Shown here: piece after piece, positions 24,249-31,570 of the stretch
How the letters are laid out: each line of letters begins with the position of its first letter
Numbering within the stretch: position 1 is the first letter of the stretch
NCBI RefSeq assembly: GCF_000306785.1
Contig: NC_017955.1
Span: forward strand, 1,178,001 to 1,242,000
Length of the DNA: 64,000 bases
Direction of reading: 5' to 3'
Origin: Modestobacter italicus
Lineage (GTDB): Bacteria > Actinomycetota > Actinomycetes > Mycobacteriales > Geodermatophilaceae
Translations under genes and position numbers: made by a program
Notes under the pieces: generated by a model
Database searches by the model: none
What the model saw: only the letters and a program-made list of their open reading frames with translations
What the model was told of the DNA's origin: nothing

Positions 24249-25043
24249 TCAGAACCCCTGGGCCTTGAGCCAGGACAGGGACGCGTCGGCGACGTCACGC
24301 CAGCCGTGGTCGATGGTCAGCGAGTGCGCGCGGTCCTCGAACTCGAGGACGTCGGTGGTCGCCTCGCTGTGCCGGTACTGCTTCAGCGTCGCGCGGGTGA
24401 CCGCCTCGGGGACGGTGTGGTCGCGGCCGCCCATGACCAGCAGCAGCGGGCCCCGGCCGGAGTTGTCCGTGTCCACCTTGGCCGGGGAGTGCGGGTTGAC
24501 GTTCGCTGCGGCGGCCTCGAACAGCGGCTTGCCCGGCGCCGGGATGGCCCAGCGCTCGAACAGTGCGTCGGACTCCTCGACCGACACAGCGTTGCCGAAG
24601 GCGTAGCGGAACTGCTCGGCGGTGAGGGAGACCGCGCGGTGCCGGTTCGCCGGGTTCCTGAACACCGGGAGCGTGGCCCGCAGCGCCGACAGCGGCAGCG
24701 GCAGCACGCCCTTGATCTGGGCGGCGTCGATGGCCACCGCCGCGGCGGCCAGGTCCTCGCCGAGCAGCCGCTGGGCGATCAGCCCGCCGAAGGAGTGGCC
24801 GATCAGGACGGGCTTGGTCGGGAGCGCTCGGATGATCTCGGCGTAGTGCGCGACGACGTCGTCGATCCCGTGGTCCGCGATCGCCTCGGGCACCTCCCGC
24901 GCCTTCTCCACCGTGTCCGGGTCGCCGGGCCAGCCCGGCGCCGTCGCGGCGTACCCGGCGGCCTCGAACAGGTCGATCCAGTCGTCCCACGACCGGGCGT
25001 GCAGCCAGAGCCCGTGGATGAACAGGACGGGGGTGGCGCTCAT
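24249..25043 (-). CDS. Alpha/beta hydrolase
   Basis: A 264-residue alpha/beta hydrolase. FIHGLWLHARSWDDW gives the oxyanion HG, LIGHSFGGLIAQRL is the nucleophile elbow, GGRDHTVPE holds the acidic residue and DRAHSLTIDHGW the catalytic His. The ATG at 25043 has GAGGG upstream. First gene of a two-gene operon with the SDR, divergent from TetR across a palindromic candidate operator. No signal peptide; cytosolic. Confidence 0.9.
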   Translation of the reverse strand: MSATPVLFIHGLWLHARSWDDWIDLFEAAGYAATAPGWPGDPDTVEKAREVPEAIADHGIDDVVAHYAEIIRALPTKPVLIGHSFGGLIAQRLLGEDLAAAAVAIDAAQIKGVLPLPLSALRATLPVFRNPANRHRAVSLTAEQFRYAFGNAVSVEESDALFERWAIPAPGKPLFEAAAANVNPHSPAKVDTDNSGRGPLLLVMGGRDHTVPEAVTRATLKQYRHSEATTDVLEFEDRAHSLTIDHGWRDVADASLSWLKAQGF

Positions 25044-25105
25044 GGCAGGCCCTCCGGGCTCAGACGTGGATTGACGAACGAGGGGTGATCCAGGGGTGGG
25101 ACGGT

Positions 25106-25133
25106 CAGGTGTACCGATCGATCTACCCACCTG
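25106..25133. promoter_or_regulatory. Candidate TetR operator
   Basis: A 28 bp imperfect palindrome with ends CAGGTG and CACCTG and the central palindrome GATCGATC. It lies between the divergent hydrolase (start 25043) and tetR (start 25208), just upstream of the tetR -10 box. Confidence 0.55.
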
Positions 25134-25139
25134 GGGCGG

Positions 25140-25145
25140 TACCGT
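25140..25145 (+). promoter_or_regulatory. -10 box of the tetR promoter
   Basis: TACCGT 7 bases downstream of the candidate operator; it would start an mRNA with a leader of about 55 bases before 25208. Confidence 0.45.
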
Positions 25146-25207
25146 AGGGGTGCGGTGGCAGCCGAGCAAGAGGTGTCGGCACCGGTCCCGAGGAGTCCTG
25201 AGAACGC

Positions 25208-25834
25208 ATGACCCACCCGACGTCCGGTGCACCTGCTCCGTCGCGGCCCCAGCGGCCGTCGCAGGCGCGGGAGCGCATCCTCAGCACCGCGGACAGGCTC
25301 TTCTACAACGAGGGGATCCACGCGGTCGGCATCCACCGCGTGGTCGAGGAGGCGGCGGTCACCCGGGTCACCCTGTACCGCCACTTCCCGTCCAAGGACG
25401 ACCTCATCTCGGCCTACCTGGAGCGCCGTGCCCAGTACGACCGCGACCAGGTCGGCGGGTTGATCGCGCGCCACCCCGACGACCCCCGTCGGGTGCTGAC
25501 GGAGCTGGCCACGGCGCTCACGGCCGACGACTTCGCTGCCATGAGCCGCGGGTGCCCGTTCATCAACGCCTCCGCGGAGTTCACCGGCAGCCATCCCGCA
25601 CGGCTGCACGCACGCGAGATCCGGCGCTGGGTCACGGCCGAGCTGGAGGGTCTGCTCCTCCGGCTGGGGCACAGGAGCCCGGCGGCCACGGCCGACCAGC
25701 TGATGATGCTCCGGACCGGAGCCGTCGTCTCCGGCGCGCTCGACGGCAACGAGGGGCTCGACGACCACTTCCTCGCCGGCTGGGAGAAGCTGATCGACGA
25801 CGGTCTGCCCGGCCGGTCCCCGGCGACCGGCTGA
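25208..25834 (+). CDS. TetR-family transcriptional regulator
   Basis: A 208-residue regulator. The N-terminal HTH reads RERILSTADRLFYNEGIHAVGIHRVVEEAAVTRVTLYRHFPSKDDLI (about 21-67). The C-terminal ligand domain has a CPFINASAEF segment common in TetR proteins of oxidoreductase operons. Divergent from the hydrolase-SDR operon with a 28 bp palindrome between them, so it most likely represses that operon and itself. The inducer is unknown. A strong hairpin at 25888 ends the transcript. Confidence 0.9.
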   Translation: MTHPTSGAPAPSRPQRPSQARERILSTADRLFYNEGIHAVGIHRVVEEAAVTRVTLYRHFPSKDDLISAYLERRAQYDRDQVGGLIARHPDDPRRVLTELATALTADDFAAMSRGCPFINASAEFTGSHPARLHAREIRRWVTAELEGLLLRLGHRSPAATADQLMMLRTGAVVSGALDGNEGLDDHFLAGWEKLIDDGLPGRSPATG

Positions 25835-25887
25835 GGGCTCGAGGGGAGCACGGAGCGCACCCGTCGCGTGGCCGACCCGGTGGCACG

Positions 25888-25909
25888 GGTTCACCCGGTC
25901 GGGTGAACC
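25888..25909 (+). terminator. Terminator after tetR
   Basis: GGTTCACCC (25888-25896), loop GGTC, GGGTGAACC (25901-25909); the stem extends with a bulge to CACG/CGTG. Confidence 0.7.
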
Positions 25910-25988
25910 TGCCCGTGACGAGGTCACAGTCTGTCCACAGGACCTCGACGCGAGACGGTTTCGTCCGCTTACAGTCACCGCACTCAAA

Positions 25989-27257
25989 ATGACCTGGTGG
26001 CTGTTCAACGGGGGTGTCGTGCCGGCTGTGAGCTCTGTCGTCGACCTCGTCGACGGCGAGGTGCGGGAGCTGATCCGCCGGCGGGGACTGGACCCGTTCA
26101 CCGACCCGGGCCCGGTGCGCCTGCTCGTCCGCGACGTGGTCGCCGACTACTCGGAGCGGTCGCTGTCCTCGGCGCTGCCGCCGATCGGCGACCCGGACGG
26201 CGTGGCCCGGGACGTGCTGGACCGAGTCGCCGGCTACGGGCCGCTGCAGCGCTGGCTGGACGACCCGGAGGTCGAGGAGATCTGGGTCAACGAGCCGGGT
26301 CGGGTCTTCGTCGCCCGCCGCGGCCGCAGCGAGCTGACCACCACGATCCTGGGTGCCGGGCAGCTGGCCGACCTGGTCGAGCGGATGCTGCGGACGTCGG
26401 GTCGCCGCATCGACATGAGCACACCGTTCGTCGACGCGATGCTCCCCGACGGGTCCCGGCTGCACGTCGTCATCCCCGACGTCACCCGCCGGCACATGGC
26501 GGTCAACATCCGGAAGTTCGTGCTGCAGGCGCACAGCCTCGACGAGCTCGTGGCGCTCGGGACGCTGACCTCCCAGGCGGCCCGCTTCCTCGAGGCCGCC
26601 GTCGCTGCGGGGCTCAACGTCCTGGTCTCCGGCGGGACGCAGGCCGGCAAGACGACGATGCTCAACTGCCTGTGCGCGGCCATCCCCGCCCGGGAGCGGG
26701 TGGTCACCTGCGAGGAGGTCTTCGAGCTGCGGGTGCCGCTGCCCGACGTGGTCGCCATGCAGACCCGGCAGCCCAACCTGGAGGGCGCGGGCGAGATCCC
26801 GCTGCGCCGGCTGGTCAAGGAGGCGCTGCGGATGCGGCCCTCCCGGCTGGTGGTGGGCGAGGTCCGGCAGGAGGAGTGCCTGGACCTGCTCATCGCCCTG
26901 AACAGCGGGTTGCCCGGCATGTGCACGCTGCACGCCAACAGCGCCCGCGAGGCCGTGGTCAAGATGTGCACCCTGCCGCTGCTGGCCGGCGAGAACATCG
27001 GCCACGCCTTCGTCGTCCCCACCGTCGCCTCCAGCGTCGACCTCGTCGTGCACGTGGGCACCGACCCCAACGGGCAGCGCCGGCTGCGGGAGGTCGTGGC
27101 CCTGTCTGGCCGCACCGAGGGCAGCGTGGTCGAGACCGCCGACGTCTTCACCACCCGCGACGGCCGGCTGGTGCGCGCCGACGGCTGCCCGCCCCACGCC
27201 GACCGCTTCGCCGCGCACGGCTTCGACCTGGCCGCGCTGCTGGGGGACCGGTCGTGA
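25989..27257 (+). CDS. tadA: Tad/Flp pilus assembly ATPase (CpaF/TadA)
   Basis: Secretion ATPase of the CpaF group, 422 residues, which powers Flp pilus assembly at the membrane. Features in order are an N-terminal helical domain, the PLQRWLDDPEVEEIWVNEPG segment, Walker A GGTQAGKTT (from about residue 215), the Asp-box CEEVFELR, Walker B SRLVVGEVRQEE and the His-box CTLHANSAREA. The ATG at 25989 lies 11 bases after TACAGT, giving an almost leaderless mRNA; a GTG at 26019 with GGGGG before it is the alternative start. First of six tightly packed tad genes. TadZ, CpaB, secretin and a prepilin peptidase are not in the cluster. Confidence 0.92.
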   Translation: MTWWLFNGGVVPAVSSVVDLVDGEVRELIRRRGLDPFTDPGPVRLLVRDVVADYSERSLSSALPPIGDPDGVARDVLDRVAGYGPLQRWLDDPEVEEIWVNEPGRVFVARRGRSELTTTILGAGQLADLVERMLRTSGRRIDMSTPFVDAMLPDGSRLHVVIPDVTRRHMAVNIRKFVLQAHSLDELVALGTLTSQAARFLEAAVAAGLNVLVSGGTQAGKTTMLNCLCAAIPARERVVTCEEVFELRVPLPDVVAMQTRQPNLEGAGEIPLRRLVKEALRMRPSRLVVGEVRQEECLDLLIALNSGLPGMCTLHANSAREAVVKMCTLPLLAGENIGHAFVVPTVASSVDLVVHVGTDPNGQRRLREVVALSGRTEGSVVETADVFTTRDGRLVRADGCPPHADRFAAHGFDLAALLGDRS

Positions 27258-28120
27258 CCTCCTCCGGCGGACTGCTCGGGCTCGGGCTCGGCATCGGGCT
27301 GCTGCTGATCTGGCGCAGCGGCTCCCGGGCACCGGTGCGCCGGTCCGGCGGCGGCCGACCCGGCCGGCGTCAGCAGCTGCTCGCCGCCGCCGGCCTGACC
27401 GGCATCAACTCCGCCCAGCTGCTCGCCCTGCAGGTGGTCCTGGGCCTGGTCGCGACGGTGCTCGTGCTGCTCACCACCCGGACGGTCACCATCAGCCTGG
27501 TCTTCGGGGTGTTCGGCGCCGCCGTCCCGTACCTGCTGGTGCGCCGGCTCGCCGCCAAGCGCCGGGCCGACCTCCGCGAGGTGTGGCCCGAGGTCGTGGA
27601 CAACCTGGCGTCCGCGGTGCGCGCCGGCCTGTCCCTGCCCGAGGCGCTGGCCGCGCTCGCCGTCCGCGGCCCTGACGTGCTCCGCCCGGCGTTCGGGCGG
27701 TTCGCCGCCGACCACCGGAGCAGCGGCCGGTTCAGCGACGCGCTCGACCGGCTCAAGGACGACCTCGCCGACCCGGTGGGCGACCGGATCGTCGAGACGC
27801 TGCGGGTCGCCCGCGAGGTCGGCGGCAGCGACCTGGGGCGGGTGCTCCGCACGCTGGCCGCCTTCCTCCGCGAGGACGCCCGCGCCCGGGCCGAGCTGGA
27901 GACCCGGCAGGGCTGGGTGGTGCAGGCCGCCCGGCTCGCCGTCGGGGCGCCGTGGGTCGTGCTGCTCCTGCTGGCCACCCAGCAGCAGACGTTGAGCGCC
28001 TACGACAGCCCGGTCGGGACGGCGTTGCTGGCCGGCGGCGGCGTGGTCTGCCTGGTCGCCTACCGGCTGATGCTGCGGATCGGCCGGCTCCCCGAGGACG
28101 TCCGGGTGCTGCAGACATGA
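27254..28120 (+). CDS. tadB: Tad pilus inner-membrane platform protein TadB
   Basis: A 288-residue member of the GspF/T2SSF family. Two helices near the N-terminus (about 45-90) are followed by the cytoplasmic T2SSF domain (VVDNLASAVRAGLSLPEALAAL, REVGGSDLGRVLRTLAAFLREDARARAELETRQG) and two C-terminal helices. The GTG start overlaps the tadA stop by 4 bases. TadB and TadC together form the platform driven by TadA. Confidence 0.92.
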   Translation: MTSSGGLLGLGLGIGLLLIWRSGSRAPVRRSGGGRPGRRQQLLAAAGLTGINSAQLLALQVVLGLVATVLVLLTTRTVTISLVFGVFGAAVPYLLVRRLAAKRRADLREVWPEVVDNLASAVRAGLSLPEALAALAVRGPDVLRPAFGRFAADHRSSGRFSDALDRLKDDLADPVGDRIVETLRVAREVGGSDLGRVLRTLAAFLREDARARAELETRQGWVVQAARLAVGAPWVVLLLLATQQQTLSAYDSPVGTALLAGGGVVCLVAYRLMLRIGRLPEDVRVLQT

Positions 28121-29058
28121 GCGCCGGACTGACCGGGATGCTGCTGGGGCTGGCCGCGGCCACCGGCGTGCTGCTCGTCGTGGCCTTCTCCCCGCCGTTC
28201 CGGCAGGTGCGGCTGGTCGACCGGCTGGCGCCGTACGTGCACGACAGCCCGGCGCCGTCCCGGCTGCTCGGCACGGCGACCCAGCCGGGCATGCTCACCG
28301 CTGCGCGGCGGGTCTTCGGCCCGGTGCTGGTCGACGGCGCCCGGCACGTCGACCGGCTGCTCGGCGGCCGCGTCGCCGTCCGCCGCCGGCTGGACGCCCT
28401 CGGTTCGGACACCACGGTCGAGGACCTCCGGGTCGAGCAGGTGGTGTGGGGCGGGCTCGGGCTGCTCGGTGCCGCCGTGGTCGCCGCGGTGGGTTCGGCC
28501 GTGGCCGGGTCGGTGAACGTGCTCTCCGTCGTCCTGCTCTGCGTCGGGGGCCTGGTCGGTGGCGTGCTGGGTCGCGACTGGTGGCTCACCCAGCAGGTCC
28601 AGCGCCGCGAGGAGCTGCTGCTCGCGGAGTTCCCGGTCGTCGCCGAGCTGCTCGCCCTGGCGGTGACCGCGGGGGAGAGCCCGACCGCGGCGATCGCCCG
28701 GGTGACCCGGCTGTCCGGCGGCGAGCTGGCCCGGGAGCTCAACGCCACCCTCGGTCGCGCCCGGGCCGGCGTGCCGCTGGTCGAGGCGCTGCAGCAGCTG
28801 GCCGACCGCACCTCGCTGGACGCACTGGCCCGCTTCGTCGACGGCCTGGTCGTCGCCATCGAGCGCGGCACCCCGCTGGCCGAGGTGCTCCGGGCCCAGG
28901 CCGCCGACGTCCGGGAGGCCGGGAAGCGGCAGCTGCTGGAGGCCGGTGGCCGCAAGGAGATCCAGATGATGGTGCCGGTCGTCTTCCTGGTGCTGCCGGT
29001 CACCGTCCTGTTCGCCCTGTTCCCGGGGCTGATCAGCATCGTCTCGCTGGCGCAGTGA
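28117..29058 (+). CDS. tadC: Tad pilus inner-membrane platform protein TadC
   Basis: A 313-residue T2SSF-family protein, with an N-terminal helix, a cytoplasmic loop, two helices (about 110-150), the T2SSF domain (LLLAEFPVVAELLALAVTAGESPTAAIARV, RGTPLAEVLRAQAADVREAGKRQLLEAGGRKEIQMM) and a last helix pair VPVVFLVLPVTVLFALFPGLISI. The ATG overlaps the tadB stop by 4 bases. Partner of TadB. Confidence 0.92.
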   Translation: MSAGLTGMLLGLAAATGVLLVVAFSPPFRQVRLVDRLAPYVHDSPAPSRLLGTATQPGMLTAARRVFGPVLVDGARHVDRLLGGRVAVRRRLDALGSDTTVEDLRVEQVVWGGLGLLGAAVVAAVGSAVAGSVNVLSVVLLCVGGLVGGVLGRDWWLTQQVQRREELLLAEFPVVAELLALAVTAGESPTAAIARVTRLSGGELARELNATLGRARAGVPLVEALQQLADRTSLDALARFVDGLVVAIERGTPLAEVLRAQAADVREAGKRQLLEAGGRKEIQMMVPVVFLVLPVTVLFALFPGLISIVSLAQ

Positions 29059-29087
29059 CGCCGGTGACCCACAGAGGAGGACGTTCG

Positions 29088-29294
29088 ATGCGCGCGTACG
29101 CGTACCTGCTGGCTGCACTTGCGGCCCTGACCGCCCGGCTGCGGGAGGACGACCCCGAGCGGGGCGACGTCCCGGGCTGGGTGATGGTCACGGTGATGAC
29201 GGCGGCCCTGGTGCTGGCCATCCTGGTGCCGTTCCGGACGGCGATCGTGGACGCGGTCTCCCGGGCGCTGGAGTCCGTCACGAGTGCCGGCTGA
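29088..29294 (+). CDS. Small Flp-like pilin
   Basis: A 68-residue protein. A basic N-terminal leader (MRAYAYLLAALAALTARLREDDPERGDVPG) is followed by one hydrophobic segment (WVMVTVMTAALVLAILV) and a short C-terminus (FRTAIVDAVSRALESVTSAG). The position between tadC and the TadE-like genes and the small size fit the structural pilin. A processing site near the Gly before WVMV is likely but not proven; no prepilin peptidase gene is in the window. GAGGAGG stands 7 bases before the ATG. Confidence 0.75.
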   Translation: MRAYAYLLAALAALTARLREDDPERGDVPGWVMVTVMTAALVLAILVPFRTAIVDAVSRALESVTSAG

Positions 29295-29748
29295 GGAAGG
29301 ACCCCTCTGCCCCCCACCACTCGCGAGCTCGCGGCGGGCCCCTGCACAGGGGCCGGGGGAGAGCGTCTCCGAGCGGGGCAGTGCGGTCGTCGACTTCGTG
29401 CTGGTCGGCGCCCTGATCGTGGCGCTGTTGCTCGCGGTGCTGCAGATCGCGGTCTACGTGCACCTGCGCAACGTCGTCGTGGCCAGCGCCCAGGAGGGTG
29501 CTCGCTACGCGGCGGACGCCGACGTGCCGACCGCGGCCGGCGCCGGCCGGACGCTGGAGGTGGTCGGGCAGGCGACCTCCGCCGGCACGGCGGCCGGCCT
29601 GAGCTGCACGTCGGTGCAGGAGGTCGACGGCAGCGGGCTGACCCTGGTCGTCGTCCGGTGCACCGGTGCGGTGCCGAGCATCTTCGCCGCGCTGGGGGAG
29701 CTGCTGCCGCTGCAGGCCACCGGGCGTGCGGTGGAGGAGGCGCCGTGA
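29284..29748 (+). CDS. TadE-like pseudopilin whose first codons lie in a dispersed repeat
   Basis: A 154-residue protein. The TadE-like core starts SERGSAVVDFVLVGALIVALLLAVLQIAVYVHLRNVVVASAQEGARYAA (about 29-77), then a soluble domain with two Cys (LSCTSV, VRCTG). The only start codon ahead of this core is the GTG at 29284, which overlaps the pilin stop. With it, residues 5-24 are encoded by the stem-loop repeat (29296-29354) and are Pro-rich, unlike the rest. No in-frame ATG, GTG, TTG or CTG lies between the repeat and the core, so the repeat is apparently translated. Coupled to the next gene by a 4-base overlap. Confidence 0.82.
   Translation: MPAEEGPLCPPPLASSRRAPAQGPGESVSERGSAVVDFVLVGALIVALLLAVLQIAVYVHLRNVVVASAQEGARYAADADVPTAAGAGRTLEVVGQATSAGTAAGLSCTSVQEVDGSGLTLVVVRCTGAVPSIFAALGELLPLQATGRAVEEAP
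29296..29354 (+). repeat. Dispersed stem-loop repeat, copy 3
   Basis: A 59 bp copy starting one base after the pilin stop. The outer stem is CCCCT-C-TGC pairing with GCA-C-AGGGG, bases different from copies 1 and 2. It lies inside the tad operon and inside the reading frame of the TadE-like gene. Confidence 0.85.
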
Positions 29749-30203
29749 GCCGGTGGCGGGCCCGGCTGGCCGGCGAGGGCGGGTCGGCGATCGTGGAGTT
29801 CGTCTTCATCGCGCTGGTGGTGTTCCTGCCGCTGGTCTACCTGGTGGCCGGGTTCTCCTCGGTGCAGCGCGGGGTGTTCGCCGCGACCGAGGCGGCGCGG
29901 GAGGCCGGCCGGGCGCTGGGCACCGCGCCGGACCCGGTCACCGGCCAGGCGCGGGCCGAGGCGGCGGTCGCGATCGCGGTGGAGGACCAGTCGGTGGAGG
30001 CGACCGACGTGGTGCTCGCCTACGCCCCGGCCGGCGCGGGCTGCGGCGCGGCGGGCGGTTACCAGCCTGCGTTGACGCCGGGGGAGGAGTTCCTGGTGTG
30101 CGTGACGGTGACCGTGCGGGTGCCGCTGCTGCCGGACTTCATCGACGCCAACACCGCCACCGGTGCGTTCGTGGTCGAGCGCGACCGCTACGTCGACGGC
30201 TGA
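29745..30203 (+). CDS. Second TadE/TadG-like minor pilin
   Basis: A 152-residue protein with the TadE pattern GEGGSAIVEFVFIALVVFLPLVYLVAGFSSVQRGVFAATEAAREAGRAL at the N-terminus (helix about 14-36), then a small extracytoplasmic domain with Cys residues (GAGCGAAGG, LVCVTVTVRV). The GTG start overlaps the preceding stop by 4 bases. Last gene of the tad operon, followed by a hairpin. Minor pilins of this type may start or anchor the fibre. Confidence 0.85.
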   Translation: MSRWRARLAGEGGSAIVEFVFIALVVFLPLVYLVAGFSSVQRGVFAATEAAREAGRALGTAPDPVTGQARAEAAVAIAVEDQSVEATDVVLAYAPAGAGCGAAGGYQPALTPGEEFLVCVTVTVRVPLLPDFIDANTATGAFVVERDRYVDG

Positions 30204-30234
30204 CCCGACCGCCGCTGGATCGGACAGCAACCGA

Positions 30235-30252
30235 GCTCCGCGTGGGCGGAGC
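30235..30252. terminator. Terminator after the tad operon
   Basis: GCTCCGC (30235-30241), loop GTGG, GCGGAGC (30246-30252), between the convergent tad operon and the 30269-31570 gene. Confidence 0.6.
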
Positions 30253-30268
30253 CCGCGACGCGCTCAGC

Positions 30269-31570
30269 TCAACAGGCGCCGGGCCCGGTCGTCGCGACCG
30301 GGATGAACTCCAACCGCAGGGTGTCGGACCGCGGCAGCACGATGGCCGGACGGGCTGCGGGTGCCCAGTCCGCGGGGACGAGCAGGTACTGGTCCCCCGC
30401 CTGCGGGACGAGCTTCAGCCCTTGGTACCGGAATCCGTACGCACCCTCGGGACTGGTTGCCGGCTCCTCCGTCAGGCCGGCGGTGGACAGGTTGAGGCTC
30501 TTCTCGCTGTAGAGGACGACGTCGGGCGCGCACCGCAGATTGGCCCAGAACCCGTGCGCGTCCTGCGGCCCCAGCCGGAGCGCGTAGCTCCCGACGGCCC
30601 AGAACAGTCCGACACCGAAGAGGACGGACAGGCAGACCCACTTCGCGACGGTCAGGGCGACGTGGCCGGGCCGGTGGTCTGGCTCCGCCGGCCGTGTTGC
30701 CGCCAGGAGGGCCCGCCGGGCCAGCGCAGAGACGCTGCGCCGTGACGCCGTAGCAGCGGTTGCGCGTTCCCGCTCGGCTGTTCCGGTCGGTGCCAGGGTG
30801 GCCCGCAGGCGGGCGGCCCAGGCCAGCAGCACCACTCCCGCTGACAGGCTGATCCCGCGGCCCTCCGGGAACGAGGACGGGAACACCTGCAGGCGGAGCA
30901 GCGTCTCGGCGGCCACCAGAGCCAGCAGCGCGGCGCCTGCCGCGGCGACGACGGGCAGGAGCGTGAAGGACAGCCAGCGGCGGACCCTGTCGGACGACCG
31001 CTCGAGCGGCAGGCGGTAGATCCACAGCGACACGAGCATCACTGCTGCCAGGGTGGCCAGCGGCATGACCGCGGTGCTCGCACTCAGGATGAGCAGGCCC
31101 TGCGTCGGCAGTTCGAGGACGGTGTAGTTCACCCCGAAGTACCGGTAGTAGCCGATGGCGTACATCAGCCCGAAGTAGATGAAGAGCGCGGTCAACAGGG
31201 TCGTCGGGGCGACGATCGACCCGACGACCTGCAGCGCCTTGGGAACGGCCTCGGCCGCCTCGAACGGCGCCGCGGCGCTCCGATCCTGCTGGTCCGACGA
31301 CTCGGGCCCGTCCTGCTGGCGTCGGGGCTCCCCCTCCACGACCGGCGGCAACACGTCGGTCGGCGGCGCGGAGCGGTCGACTGTGCCCGCGGCTCCCGAC
31401 CCGTCGCGCGGCGCGGGGACGGCCGGGTCGGAGACCCGGTCGGCGCTGGCCGCCAGGCGGGGTCCGGCCGGAGCCGGCCGGCCACGTGGACAAGGGTCCG
31501 TGCCGGTGACCTCGCCTGCGGTGACTGCCGCGGGAGGGTCCCGGTGCCCGGTGCCGGTCCACTGAGTCAC
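30269..31570 (-). CDS. Multi-pass membrane protein of unknown function
   Basis: A 433-residue protein. The first 100 residues are disordered and rich in Pro, Ala and Gly. About five membrane helices follow (ALFIYFGLMYAIGYYRYFGV, GLLILSASTAVMPLATLAAVMLVSLWIY, WLSFTLLPVVAAAGAALLALVA, a weaker one near SLSAGVVLLAWAA, KWVCLSVLFGVGLFWAVGSYAL). An extracytoplasmic C-terminal domain of about 110 residues ends in a single Cys. The GTG overlaps the stop of the Pro/Ala lipoprotein gene by 4 bases, so the two are one operon. I do not recognise the family. It looks like accessory DNA: the codon choice is less extreme than in its neighbours. Confidence 0.75.
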   Translation of the reverse strand: MTQWTGTGHRDPPAAVTAGEVTGTDPCPRGRPAPAGPRLAASADRVSDPAVPAPRDGSGAAGTVDRSAPPTDVLPPVVEGEPRRQQDGPESSDQQDRSAAAPFEAAEAVPKALQVVGSIVAPTTLLTALFIYFGLMYAIGYYRYFGVNYTVLELPTQGLLILSASTAVMPLATLAAVMLVSLWIYRLPLERSSDRVRRWLSFTLLPVVAAAGAALLALVAAETLLRLQVFPSSFPEGRGISLSAGVVLLAWAARLRATLAPTGTAERERATAATASRRSVSALARRALLAATRPAEPDHRPGHVALTVAKWVCLSVLFGVGLFWAVGSYALRLGPQDAHGFWANLRCAPDVVLYSEKSLNLSTAGLTEEPATSPEGAYGFRYQGLKLVPQAGDQYLLVPADWAPAARPAIVLPRSDTLRLEFIPVATTGPGAC

